A DNA stretch of 64,000 nt. Origin: Xenopus tropicalis (lineage: Eukaryota > Chordata > Amphibia > Anura > Pipidae). Positions 11,514-22,899 of this stretch are shown here, piece by piece; the first letter of the stretch is position 1; each line of letters begins with the position of its first letter. Location: positions 140,178,006 to 140,242,005 of the forward strand of contig NC_030681.2 in the NCBI RefSeq assembly GCF_000004195.4, written 5' to 3'. The notes under the pieces were generated by a model, which was not told the origin of the DNA, searched no databases, and saw only the letters and a list, made by a program, of their open reading frames with translations. Made by a program: the position numbers and the translations under genes.

Positions 11514-14500
11514 TGAAAGGTACCAGGGCACATAGTGTCAATTTCATGAAAGGTACCAGGGCACATAGTGTCATCATGAAAGGTACCAGGGCCACATAGT
11601 GACAATATGAAAGGTAACCAGGGCACATAGTGTCCATCATGAAAAGGAGCAGGGCACATAGTGTCAAATTCATGAAAGGTACAAGGGCATAGTGTCTCTC
11701 ATGAAAGGTACCGGGGAAACATAGTGTCTCTCATGAAAGGTACCGGGGCACAATAGTGTTTCTCATGAAAGGTACCGGGCATCATAGTGTCATCACAATG
11801 AAAAGGTAACCGGGGCACATAGTGTCTCTCATGAAAGGTACCGGGGCACATAGTGTCTCTCATGAAAGGTACGGGGCACATAGTGTCTCTCATGAAAGGT
11901 ACCGGGGCCACATAGTGGTCAAATCAATGAAAGGTACCGGCACTAGTGTCCAATCATGAAAGGTACCGGAGCACATAGTGTCAATCAAATGAACAGGTAC
12001 CGGGGCACATAGTGTCAATCATGAAGGTACCGGGGCACGATAGTGTCCAATCATGAAAGGTACCGGGGCACATAGTGTCAATCATGAAAGGTAGCCGGGG
12101 CAACATAGTGTCAATTATGAAAGGTACCGGGCACATAGTGTCATCATGAAAGGTACAAGGGCACAATATGTGTCTCTCATGAAAGGTACAAGGGCACATA
12201 GTGTCTCTCATGAAAGGTACCGGGGCAACATAGTGGTCCTCTCATGAAAGGTACCGGGGCAATAGTGGTCTCTCAAATGAAAGGTACCGGGGCACAATAG
12301 TGTCAATCATGAAAGGTACAAGGCACATAGTGTCAATCATGAAAGGTACAAGGGCACATAGTGGTCAATCAGAAAGGTACTAAGGGCACATAGTGTCAAA
12401 TCATGAAAGGTAACCGGGCACCATAGTGTCAAATCAATGAAAGGTACCGGGGCACTAGTGTCATCATGAAAGGTACCAAGGGCACATAGTGTTTCAATGA
12501 AAAGGTACGCGGGGCACATAGTGTCCTCTCATGAAAGGTACCGGGCACATAGTGTCTCTCATGAAAAAGTACCGGGGCACATAGTGTCTCTCATGAAAAG
12601 GTACCGGGGGCACATAGTGTCTCTCAGAAAGTACCGGGACAATGTGTCTCTTCATGAAAAGTACCGGGGCACATAGTGTCTCTCAATGAAAAGGTACCGG
12701 GCACATAGTGTCTCTCATGAAAGGGTACCAAGGGCACATAGTGTTCATCATGAAAGGTAACCGGGGGCAACAGTAGTGTCTTCTTATGAAAGGTACCAGG
12801 GTACATAGTGGTCTCTCATGAAAGGTACCAGGGCACATAGTTGTCTCTCATGAAAGTACCAGGGCAAATAGTGTCTTCTCAATGAAAGGTTACCAGGGCA
12901 CATAGTTCCTCCATCATGAAAAGGTACCAGGGCCATAGTGTTCTCTCATGAAAGGTACCAAGGGCACATAGTGTCTCTCATGAAGAGGGTACCAGGGCAC
13001 ATAGTTCTCTCAATGAAAGGTACCGGGGCAATAGTGTCCTCATGAAAGGTACCAAGGGCACATAGTGTCCTCTCATGAAAGGTACCAGGGCACATAAGTG
13101 TCTCTCATGAAAGGTACCAGGGCACATAGTGGTCAATCAATGAAGGTACCAGGGCCCACATGGTGTCTCTTATGAGAAGGTACCAGGGCACATAGTGTCT
13201 TCTCATGAAAGGTACCGGGGCACATAGTGTCTCTCATGAAGGTACCAGGGCACATAGTGTCTCTCATGAAAGGTACCGGGGCACATAGTGTCTCTCATGA
13301 AAGGTACCAGGGCAACATAGTGTCCTCTGAAAGGTACAGGGCACATAGTGTCTCCTTATGAAAGTACGCGGGCCATAAGTGTCTCTTCATGAAAGGTACC
13401 GGGCACATAGTGTCAATCATGAAAGGTACCTGGGCACATAGTGTCAATCATGAAAGGTTACAGGGCAGCATGTCGTCTCTATGAAAGGTTACGGGGCACA
13501 TAGTGTAATCATGAAAGGTACGCAGGGCACATAGTAGTCAATACATGAAAGGTACAAGGGCACATAGTGTCATTCATGAAGGTACCGGGGCCCATAGTGT
13601 CTCTATGAAAGGGTACCGGGGCACATAGTGGTCTCTTATGAAAGGTACGGGGCACATATGGTCTCTCATGAAAGGTACGGGGCACATAAGTGTATCATGA
13701 AAGGTACCGGTGGCACATAGTGTCTCTCATGAAAGGTACAGTGCACAGCAGTGTCAATCATGAAAGGTACTGTGGGCACATAGTGTCTCTCATGAAAGGA
13801 ACCGGGCACATATGCTCTCATGAAGGTACCGGGGCACATCAGTGTCAATCATGAAAGGTACGCGCGGCACATAGTGTCTCTCATGAAAGGTACCAGTGCA
13901 CACAGTGTCAATCATGAAAGGTAGGGCACATGTGGTCAATCATGCCAAGTACCGGGGCACATAGTGTCAATCATGAAAGGTACAGGGCATATAGGTGTCA
14001 ATACATGGAAAAGGTAACCGGGCACATAGTGGTAATCAATGAAGTACCGGGCACATAGTTGTCTCTCATCAACCGGTACCGGGCACATAGTGGTCAATCA
14101 TGAAAGGTACCGGGGCACATAGTGGTCAATTCATGAAAGGTACCGGGGACATAGTGTCAATCATGCAAAGGTACCGGGGCGCATAGTGTCAATCATGAAG
14201 TACAAGGGCACTAGTGTCTCTCATGAAAGGTAACAAGGGACATATGTGTCTCTCATGAAAGGTACCGGGGCCACATAGTGTCTCTCAATGAAAGGTAGCA
14301 GGGCACATAGTGTCACTATGAAAGGTACGGGCACATAGTGTCCTCTCATGAAAGGTACAAGGGCACTAGTGTAAGTCATGAAGGTACAAACGGGCCACAT
14401 AGTGTCAATCATGAAAGGTAACAGGGCACATAGTGTCTCTCATGGAAAGGTACCGGGGCAACATAGTGTCAATCTGAAAGGTACCGGGGGCCCAATAGTG

Positions 14501-16378
14501 GTCAATCAGAAAGGTCAAGGGACATAGTGTTCCTCTCATGAAGGTACAAGGGCACATAGTGCTCTCTCATGAAAGGTACCGGGGCAATAGTGTCTCCTCA
14601 TGAAAGGTACCGGGGCACATAGTGTCAATATGACCCAAGGTACCAGGGCACATAGTGTCAATCAGAAAGGTACCAGGGCACAATTAGTGTCAATCATGAA
14701 AGGTACCGGGGCACATAGGTGTCAATCAGAACAGTACGGTGCCATAGTGTCAATCATGAAAGTACCGGGGCACATAGTGTCATCATGAAAGGTAAAGGGC
14801 ACATAGTGTCAATCATGAAAGGTACAAGGGCACATAGTGTCAATCATGAAAGGTACAAGGGCACATAGTGTCTCTCATGAAAGGTACGGGCACATAGTGT
14901 CATATGAAAGGTCCGGGCAACATGTTCACATCATGAACAGGTACAGGGCACATAGTGTCAAATCATGAAAGGTACGTGGGGCACATAGTGTCATTATGAA
15001 AAGGTACCGGGTCACATAGTGTTCTCATGAAAGGTAGCCGGGGCATAGTGTCAAATTATGAAAGGTACCGGGGCACATAGTGTCATTTAATTGAAAGGTA
15101 CCGGGGCACATAGTGTCTCTCATGAAGGTACCAGGGGCACATAGTGGTTCAATATGAAAGGTACCGGGCACATAGTGTAATCATGAAAAGTACCGGGGCA
15201 CATAGGTCATCATGCAAGGTACGGGGCACATAGTGTCAATCAGTGAAGGTCGGCACATAGTGTCTCTCATGAAGGTACCGGGGCGAAATAGTGTAATCAT
15301 GAAGGTACCGGGACACTAGTTGTCAATATGAAAGGTAACGGGCACATAGTGTTCTCATGAAAGAACCGGGCACAAAGTGTCCTCTCAATGAAAGGTACCG
15401 GGGCACATAGTGTTCAATCATGAAAGGTACCGGGAGCACTAGTGTCAATCATGAAAGGTACCCAGGGCACATAGTGGTCTCTATGAAAGGTACCGGGCAC
15501 ATAGTGTCAATCATGAAAGGTTCAGGGCACATAGTGTCTCTCATGAAAGGTACCGGGGCACATGTGTCAATCAGAAAAGTACCATGGGGCACATATGTCT
15601 CTCTTGTTTTGAAAAGTACCGGGGCAATAGTGTCCTCTTATGAACAGGTACCGGGGCACATAGTGTCAATCAATCGAAGGTACCGGGGCACATAGTTGTC
15701 CTCTCATGAAGGTACGGGCACATAGTTTTCATCATGAAAGGTACCAGGGCACCTAGTGTCAATCATGAAAGTACCAGGGCACAATAGTGTCTCATCCATG
15801 AAAGGTACGGGGCACATAGTGTCAATCATGAAAGGTCTTTTGGGGCACAAACTAGTGGTACTCTCATAAAGGTCCCGGGGCACATAGTGTCAATTATGAA
15901 AGGTACGGGCACATAGTGTTCTCATGAAGGTACCGGGGCCATAGTGTCATCAATGAAGGTACCATGGGGGGCACATAGTGTAATCATGAAAGGTCCCGGG
16001 GCACATAGTGTTCTCATGAAAAGGTACTGGGACATAGTTGTCAATCATGAGGGGAGGTACCGGGGCACATAGTGTCTTCATGAAATACCTGGGCACATAG
16101 TGTCATCATGAAAGGTACGGGGCACATACGTGTCCTCTCATGAAAAGGTACGGGCACATAAGTGTCAATCATGAAAGGTACGGGGCAACCATAGGTGTAT
16201 CAATGAAGGTACGGGCACATAGTGTCTTCAGAAAAGTACCGGGCCAAGTGTAATCATGAAAGGTACCGCAGGGCGCACATAGTGTCTCCTTCTCATTGAA
16301 AGGTACCGGCACATAGTTGTCAATCAGCAGGTACCAGTGGACATGTGTCAATTCAATTGAAGTACGGGGACATAGTGT
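11514..16378 (-). repeat. 31-bp satellite, reversed arm (about 155 units)
   Basis: The same 31-bp unit continues but in reverse complement (ATGAAAGGTACC, GGGGCACATAGTGTC, TCTC or AATC). The switch occurs at a local dyad, TCATGA at 11511-11516. Indels are very dense (AATAGTGGTC, ACGGGGC, missing bases in most units), unlike the second satellite block at 18342-21082. Unit order close to the switch mirrors the forward arm. The many 60-100-residue open frames here are repeat artefacts. Confidence 0.95.
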
Positions 16379-16390
16379 CCTCCTCTCTTC

Positions 16391-16679
16391 TCTAGAAGAT
16401 CTACAACAGTGTCACAGAGTTAATGATCATTAGTGATATTATGGGCAGAGGAACAATCATTACAAGAAATAGTGAAGTTCAAACAACTCTGCCCAATGCC
16501 CAATATAGAGATTATGTTCCATTCCTTGGATGCTCTTTACTGAAATTAGCAACAAACTAATTAATATCCCCACACACATCTCTCCTATTTTCTACTCTCA
16601 GCCCCTTAATATTCCTTAGTAACAGAGTTATATACAGGTCAGGGAACTCTGAGTATCCACAACGTTATTATAGTGTGTA
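16391..16679 (+). repeat. flanking block A, copy 1, cut by the gap
   Basis: This copy begins AGAAGATCTACAACAGTGTC and runs to TATTATAGTGTGTA, where the Ns begin. It is nearly identical to 17680-17963 but carries extra bases (for example GTATCCACAACGTTATT versus GTATCACACGTATT), consistent with an unpolished read end. No coding sequence is recognised. Confidence 0.9.
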
Positions 16680-17679
16680 NNNNNNNNNNNNNNNNNNNNN
16701 NNNNNNNNNNNNNNNNNNNNNNNNNNNNNNNNNNNNNNNNNNNNNNNNNNNNNNNNNNNNNNNNNNNNNNNNNNNNNNNNNNNNNNNNNNNNNNNNNNNN
16801 NNNNNNNNNNNNNNNNNNNNNNNNNNNNNNNNNNNNNNNNNNNNNNNNNNNNNNNNNNNNNNNNNNNNNNNNNNNNNNNNNNNNNNNNNNNNNNNNNNNN
16901 NNNNNNNNNNNNNNNNNNNNNNNNNNNNNNNNNNNNNNNNNNNNNNNNNNNNNNNNNNNNNNNNNNNNNNNNNNNNNNNNNNNNNNNNNNNNNNNNNNNN
17001 NNNNNNNNNNNNNNNNNNNNNNNNNNNNNNNNNNNNNNNNNNNNNNNNNNNNNNNNNNNNNNNNNNNNNNNNNNNNNNNNNNNNNNNNNNNNNNNNNNNN
17101 NNNNNNNNNNNNNNNNNNNNNNNNNNNNNNNNNNNNNNNNNNNNNNNNNNNNNNNNNNNNNNNNNNNNNNNNNNNNNNNNNNNNNNNNNNNNNNNNNNNN
17201 NNNNNNNNNNNNNNNNNNNNNNNNNNNNNNNNNNNNNNNNNNNNNNNNNNNNNNNNNNNNNNNNNNNNNNNNNNNNNNNNNNNNNNNNNNNNNNNNNNNN
17301 NNNNNNNNNNNNNNNNNNNNNNNNNNNNNNNNNNNNNNNNNNNNNNNNNNNNNNNNNNNNNNNNNNNNNNNNNNNNNNNNNNNNNNNNNNNNNNNNNNNN
17401 NNNNNNNNNNNNNNNNNNNNNNNNNNNNNNNNNNNNNNNNNNNNNNNNNNNNNNNNNNNNNNNNNNNNNNNNNNNNNNNNNNNNNNNNNNNNNNNNNNNN
17501 NNNNNNNNNNNNNNNNNNNNNNNNNNNNNNNNNNNNNNNNNNNNNNNNNNNNNNNNNNNNNNNNNNNNNNNNNNNNNNNNNNNNNNNNNNNNNNNNNNNN
17601 NNNNNNNNNNNNNNNNNNNNNNNNNNNNNNNNNNNNNNNNNNNNNNNNNNNNNNNNNNNNNNNNNNNNNNNNNNNNNNN
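16680..17679. other. assembly gap of 1000 N
   Basis: One thousand consecutive Ns, a round number that suggests a placeholder rather than a measured size. The two gap-spanning open frames reported across it are meaningless. Confidence 0.99.
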
Positions 17680-18341
17680 AGAAGATCTACAACAGTGTCA
17701 CAGAGTTAATGATCATTAGTGATATTATGGGCAGAGGAACAATCATTACAAGAAATAGTGAAGTTCAAACAACTCTGCCCAATGCCCAATATAGAGATTA
17801 TGTTCCATTCCTTGGATGCTCTTTACTGAATTAGCAACAAACTAATTAATATCCCCACACACATCTCTCCTATTTTCTACTCTCAGCCCCTTAATATTCC
17901 TTAGTAACAGAGTTATATACAGGTCAGGGAACTCTGAGTATCACACGTATTATAGTGTGTATAGTGTGTATAGCGCGTATAGCGTGTATAGCGTGTATAG
18001 CGTGTATAGCGTGTATAGTGTGTATAGTGTGTATAGCGTGTATTGCGTGTATAGCGTGTATAGCGCTATAGCGTGTATAGTGTGTATAGCGTGTATAGCG
18101 CGTGACATATCACTTTCCCACAGACATGGTTGCGCTTGGGGCTCATTATAAATAAAGCTGCAAATTGTCAACATTATTCTGCTTCTAAGTTTATGACACA
18201 GACGGACTTTGTGCCAATCACATCGCTGGTTGCTCTGCTCCGGCTGCACTGATTTTGCAAATGTAAAACTTACTGCATGGAGTTTGCTTCTATGAGCTGG
18301 AGAATCTGGGCCCCCATTATATTTAGAATTAGGGTGCTACT
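17680..18341 (+). repeat. flanking block A, copy 2
   Basis: This block carries CACAGAGTTAATGATCATTA, CAACTCTGCCCAATGCCC and the 9-bp tandem TATAGCGTG. After that come CTCATTATAAATAAAGCTGC and GAATTAGGGTGCTACTGA. It recurs almost base for base at 21366-21998. It is followed immediately by the 31-bp satellite, whereas copy 3 is followed by unrelated sequence. Origin unknown; no protein-coding frame recognised. Confidence 0.9.
17951..18103. repeat. 9-bp minisatellite in block A copy 2
   Basis: About 17 copies of TATAGCGTG with the variants TATAGTGTG and TATAGCGCG. The unit has no stop codon in several frames, which yields the spurious YSVYSV and YTLYTL peptides. Confidence 0.93.
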
Positions 18342-21082
18342 GAGACATTATGTGCCCTGGTACCTTTCATGATTGACACTATGTACCCCGGTACCTTTCA
18401 TGATTGACACTATGTGCCCCGGTACCTTTCATGAGAGACACTATGTGCCCTGGTACCTTTCATGAGAGACACTATGTGCCCCGGTACCTTTCATGAGAGA
18501 CACTATGTGCCCCGGTACCTTTCATGAGAGACACTATGTGCCCCGGTACCTTTCATGAGAGACACTATGTGCCCCGGTACCTTTCATGAGAGACACTATG
18601 TGCCCCGGTACCTTTCATGATTGACACTATGTGCCCCGGTACCTTTCATGAGAGACAATATGTGCCCCGGTACTTTTCATGAGAGACACTATGTGCCCTG
18701 GTACTTTTCATGAGAGACACTATGTGCCCCGGTACCTTTCATGAGAGACACTATGTGCCCCGGTACCTTTCATGAGAGACACTATGTGCCCCGGTACCTT
18801 TCATGAGAGACACTATGTGCCCCGGTACCTTTCATGAGAGACACTATGTGCCCCGGTACCTTTCATGAGAGACACTATGTGCCCCGGTACCTTTCATGAG
18901 AGACACTATGTGCCCCGGTACCTTTCATGAGAGACACTATGTGCCCCGGTACCTTTCATGATTGACACTATGTGCCCTGGTACCTTTCATGAGAGACACT
19001 ATGTGCCCCGGTACCTTTCATGAGAGACACTATGTGCCCCGGTACCTTTCATGATTGACACTATGTGCCCCGGTACCTTTCATGAGAGACACTATGTGCC
19101 CCGGTACCTTTCATGAGAGACACTATGTGCCCCGGTACCTTTCATGATTGACACTATGTGCCCCGGTACCTTTCATGAGAGACACTATGTGCCCTGGTAC
19201 CTTTCATGATTGACACTATGTGCCCCGGTACCTTTCATGATTGACACTATGTGCCCCGGTACCTTTCATGAGAGACACTATGTGCCCCGGTACCTTTCAT
19301 GAGAGACACTATGTGCCCCGGTACCTTTCATGAGAGACACTATGTGCCCTGGTACTTTTCATGAGAGACACTATGTGCCCTGGTACTTTTCATGAGAGAC
19401 ACTATGTGCCCTGGTACCTTTCATGATTGACACTATTTGCCCCGGTACCTTTCATGAGAGACACTATGTGCCCCGGTACCTTTCATGAGAGACACTATGT
19501 GCCCTGGTACTTTTCATGAGAGACACTATGTGCCCTGGTACCTTTCATGAGAGACACTATGTGCCCTGGTACTTTTCATGAGAGACACTATGTGCCCCGG
19601 TACCTTTCATGAGAGACACTATGTGCCCTGGTACTTTTCATGAGAGACACTATGTGCCCCGGTACCTTTCATGAGAGACACTATGTGCCCCGGTACCTTT
19701 CATGAGAGACACTATGTGCCCCGGTACCTTTCATGATTGACACTATGTGCCCCGGTACCTTTCATGAGAGACACTATGTGCCCTGGTACTTTTCATGAGA
19801 GACACTATGTGCCCCGGTACCTTTCATGAGAGACACTATGTGCCCCGGTACCTTTCATGAGAGACACTATGTGCCCCGGTACCTTTCATGAGAGACACTA
19901 TGTGCCCCGGTACCTTTCATGAGAGACACTATGTGCCCCGGTACCTTTCATGAGAGACACTATGTGCCCCGGTACCTTTCATGAGAGACACTATGTGCCC
20001 CGGTACCTTTCATGAGAGACACTATGTGCCCCGGTACCTTTCATGAGAGACACTATGTGCCCCGGTACCTTTCATGAGAGACACTATGTGCCCCGGTACC
20101 TTTCATGAGAGACACTATGTGCCCTGGTACCTTTCATGAGAGAAACTATGTACCCCGGTACCTTTCATGATTGACACTATATACCCCAGTACCTTTCATG
20201 ATTGACACTATGTGCCCCAGTACCTTTCATGAGAGACACTATGTGCCCCGGTACCTTTCATGAGAGACACTATGTGCCCTGGTACCTTTCATGAGAGACA
20301 CTATGTGCCCCGGTACCTTTCATGAGAGACACTATGTGCCCCGGTACCTTTCATGAGAGACACTATGTGCCCCGGTACCTTTCATGAGAGACACTATGTG
20401 CCCCGGTACCTTTCATGATTGACACTATGTGCCCCGGTACCTTTCATGAGAGACACTATGTGCCCCGGTACCTTTCATGATTGACACTATGTGCCCCGGT
20501 ACCTTTCATGATTGACACTATGTGCCCCGGTACCTTTCATGATTGACACTATGTGCCCCGGTACCTTTCATGAGAGACACTATGTGCCCCGGTACCTTTC
20601 ATGAGAGACACTATGTGCCCTGGTACCTTTCATGATTGACACTATGTGCCCCGGTACCTTTCATGAGAGACACTATGTGCCCCGGTACCTTTCATGAGAG
20701 ACACTATGTGCCCCGGTACCTTTCATGAGAGACACTATGTGCCCCGGTACCTTTCATGAGAGACACTATGTGCCCCGGTACCTTTCATGAGAGACACTAT
20801 GTGCCCCGGTACCTTTCATGAGAGACACTATGTGCCCCGGTACCTTTCATGAGAGACACTATGTGCCCCGGTACCTTTCATGATTGACACTATGTGCCCC
20901 GGTACCTTTCATGATTGACACTATGTGCCCCGGTACCTTTCATGATAGACAATATGTACCCCCTTACCTTTCATGAGAAACACTATGTGCCCCGGTTCCT
21001 TTCATGATTGACACTATGTGCCCCGGTACCTTTCATGATAGACAATATGTACCCCCTTACCTTTCATGAGAGACACTATTCG
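18342..21082 (+). repeat. 31-bp satellite, second block (about 88 units)
   Basis: The same 31-bp unit as at 1838-11513, in the same orientation but with very few indels. It starts GACATTATGTGCCCTGG directly after block A copy 2. GAGAGACAC units predominate, interspersed with GATTGACAC units and with CCTGGTACTTTTC variants between 18660 and 19800. The right edge is more diverged (GATAGACAATATGTACC). Confidence 0.97.
20943..21060 (+). repeat. three-unit duplication at the satellite edge
   Basis: The rare variant GATAGACAATATGTACCC occurs at 20943 and again at 21036, exactly 93 bp (three units) apart. This shows a local trimer duplication at the right end of the array. Confidence 0.8.
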
Positions 21083-21365
21083 GCTCCAATCATTTCATGG
21101 CAGGGAGGTCTGATGTTGCAGCACCAGCGTTCGTCAGCCTACTGAGGAAGGAGCTGAATGCAACAGGCAGGGTCTCTCCTGTCTTTGATATCACAATGGG
21201 CACTGTATTCTCAGCCAGCAGGAAGCCAAATGCTAATGTTTTGATGCAACACATCTGTAAACAACTTAGCACAGTGTTACCATAGCAACCAACTGCCATG
21301 CCAACTGCCATGCCATCCCCACTATGCCTGCAGAGCAGCTCAACTTTCCATGTTGTACCCTACTA
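21083..21365. other. unique spacer between satellite and block A copy 3
   Basis: Non-repetitive sequence beginning CGGCTCCAATCATTTCATGG. Open frames exist on both strands (62 and 73 residues), but neither resembles a known domain. No gene assigned. Confidence 0.4.
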
Positions 21366-21998
21366 ACAGTGTCACAGAGTTAATGATCATTAGTGATATT
21401 ATGGGCAGAGGAACAATCATTACAAGAAATAGTGAAGTTCAAACAACTCTGCCCAATGCCCAATATAGAGATTATGTTACATTCCTTGGATGCTCTTTAC
21501 TGAATTATAAACAAACTAATTAATCTCCCCACACACATCTCTCCTATTTTCTACTCTCAGCCCCTTAATATTCCTTAGTAACAGAGTTATATACAGGTCA
21601 GGGAACTCTGAGTATCACACGTATTATAGCGTGTATAGCGTGTATAGCGTGTATAGCGTGTATAGCGTGTATAGCGTGTATAGCGTGTATAGCGCGTATA
21701 GCGTGTATAGCGTGTATAGCGTGTATAGCGTGTATAGTGTGTATAGCGTGTATAGCGCGTGACATATCACTTTCCCACAGACATGGTTGCGCTTGGGGCT
21801 CATTATAAATAAAGCTGCAAATTGTCAACATTATTCTGCTTCTAAGTTTATGACACAGACGGACTTTGTGCCAATCACATCGCTGGTTGCTCTGCTCCGG
21901 CTGCACTGATTTTGCAAATGTAAAACTTACTGCATGGAGTTTGCTTCTATGAGCTGGAGAATCTGGGCCCCCATTATATTTAGAATTAGGGTGCTACT
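21366..21998 (+). repeat. flanking block A, copy 3
   Basis: Starts AACAGTGTCACAGAGTTAAT and ends GGGTGCTACTGA. It matches copy 2 closely, with small differences such as TATGTTACATT for TATGTTCCATT and a shorter 9-bp tandem. It continues into sequence unrelated to the satellite, so the right breakpoint of the homology falls at GCTACTGA. Confidence 0.9.
21625..21761. repeat. 9-bp minisatellite in block A copy 3
   Basis: About 15 copies of TATAGCGTG, more uniform than in copy 2. The copy-number difference from 17951-18103 shows the tandem has slipped since the block duplicated. Confidence 0.92.
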
Positions 21999-22384
21999 GA
22001 TGTCAGGTGAGAGTTACAGTTGTACTGAGTTACTAGTCACACCATGATGCCAACTTTGTATTTATACTGACAATGTGTAATGGGACATTCAGCATGAAAT
22101 CTGCCTCAGTGTAAAATAGTGGTGGAAACTGGTATTTAAGTTGTATAAAATAAACACTCCTTTATAAATACTGCAATAGTTTCATTGTAAGGAATCGTTG
22201 TTGAGCGTAGGGACAACAACAGCCTTTTATAAATATGCCAATTAAATTGGGATAATTTTATAAATATAGCCCATAGAGTACCATGGACAAAGTAGGGAAA
22301 AGTAACTTGAGGGCCTCTTCCTGCAATGGGAACCCGGAGAAGCTCTTATTTTCTCTATATACATGCAACCAGCTTCTCCTTGTA

Positions 22385-22470
22385 TTAAAGGAGAAGGAAA
22401 GGTAAAAATCAAAATGGAAGACGAGTAAAGGGCAGAGAGGGGCAGGGCATGTGGCAATTTGTACAGCCCA
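22385..22470 (+). mobile_element. T2-like MITE left-end fragment
   Basis: TTAAAGGAGAAGGAAAGGTA fits the TTAAAGGRR terminal motif and TTAA target of the Xenopus T2 MITE group. No matching right end was found, so this is a truncated copy or an uncertain call. Confidence 0.4.
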
Positions 22471-22492
22471 TACCTATAAGCAACCCAACATA

Positions 22493-22681
22493 TACAGTAG
22501 TGGCCGAAATATTGGCACTCTTTTACATTGTTAGTAAAGTAGTTTTGTTGGGTTATGCAATGTAGGGCACTAGGGGATAGCAGTTTGTCAGCTTTACACT
22601 TATTTTTCAGTAGATTTTTATTTTTATTTAGAGAAATGCGTGAATTATTTGAAATAGTTAAATTTTTTGCCCACTACTGTA
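22493..22681. mobile_element. 189-bp TA-bounded MITE
   Basis: The left terminus TACAGTAGTGGCCGAAATAT and the right terminus AATTTTTTGCCCACTACTGTA are inverted repeats (with mismatches) bounded by TA. This suggests a non-autonomous Tc1/mariner-type element. No transposase remains. Confidence 0.7.
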
Positions 22682-22899
22682 TTCAGTGGTGCTGGGTATA
22701 TATGTTACTGATTTGGTTGGTTTTGTTACTAATATTTCCTAGGATATAGAGAGTGTTAGGCATTCAGGGCTGGGGCTAGGGGTAAAAGAGACACGTGTCT
22801 AGGGTGCAATACTGGGGGGGCTCTAGGCCTCTTCTTCCGGCCTACCCCTAATTCTGGCCTTTCTGTTCCCTCCCAGCCAGATATTGGAGTGAGGGGCTA

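Noticed and set aside
2851..16351. Numerous 60-104-residue frames within the 31-bp satellite
   Set aside because: The unit is not a multiple of three and often lacks stops, so frames open and close by chance and share the same rotating peptide.
1838..16378. CRISPR-like array because of short regular repeats
   Set aside because: There are no spacers; the 31-bp units are contiguous, the genome is vertebrate and no cas genes are present.
16673..17719. Two 344-348-residue open frames
   Set aside because: They consist almost wholly of unknown residues across the N gap.
17950..18249. 99-residue frame rich in LYT/HAI repeats and its plus-strand partner
   Set aside because: Read-through of the 9-bp tandem; the same occurs at 21598-21906 with a different copy number.
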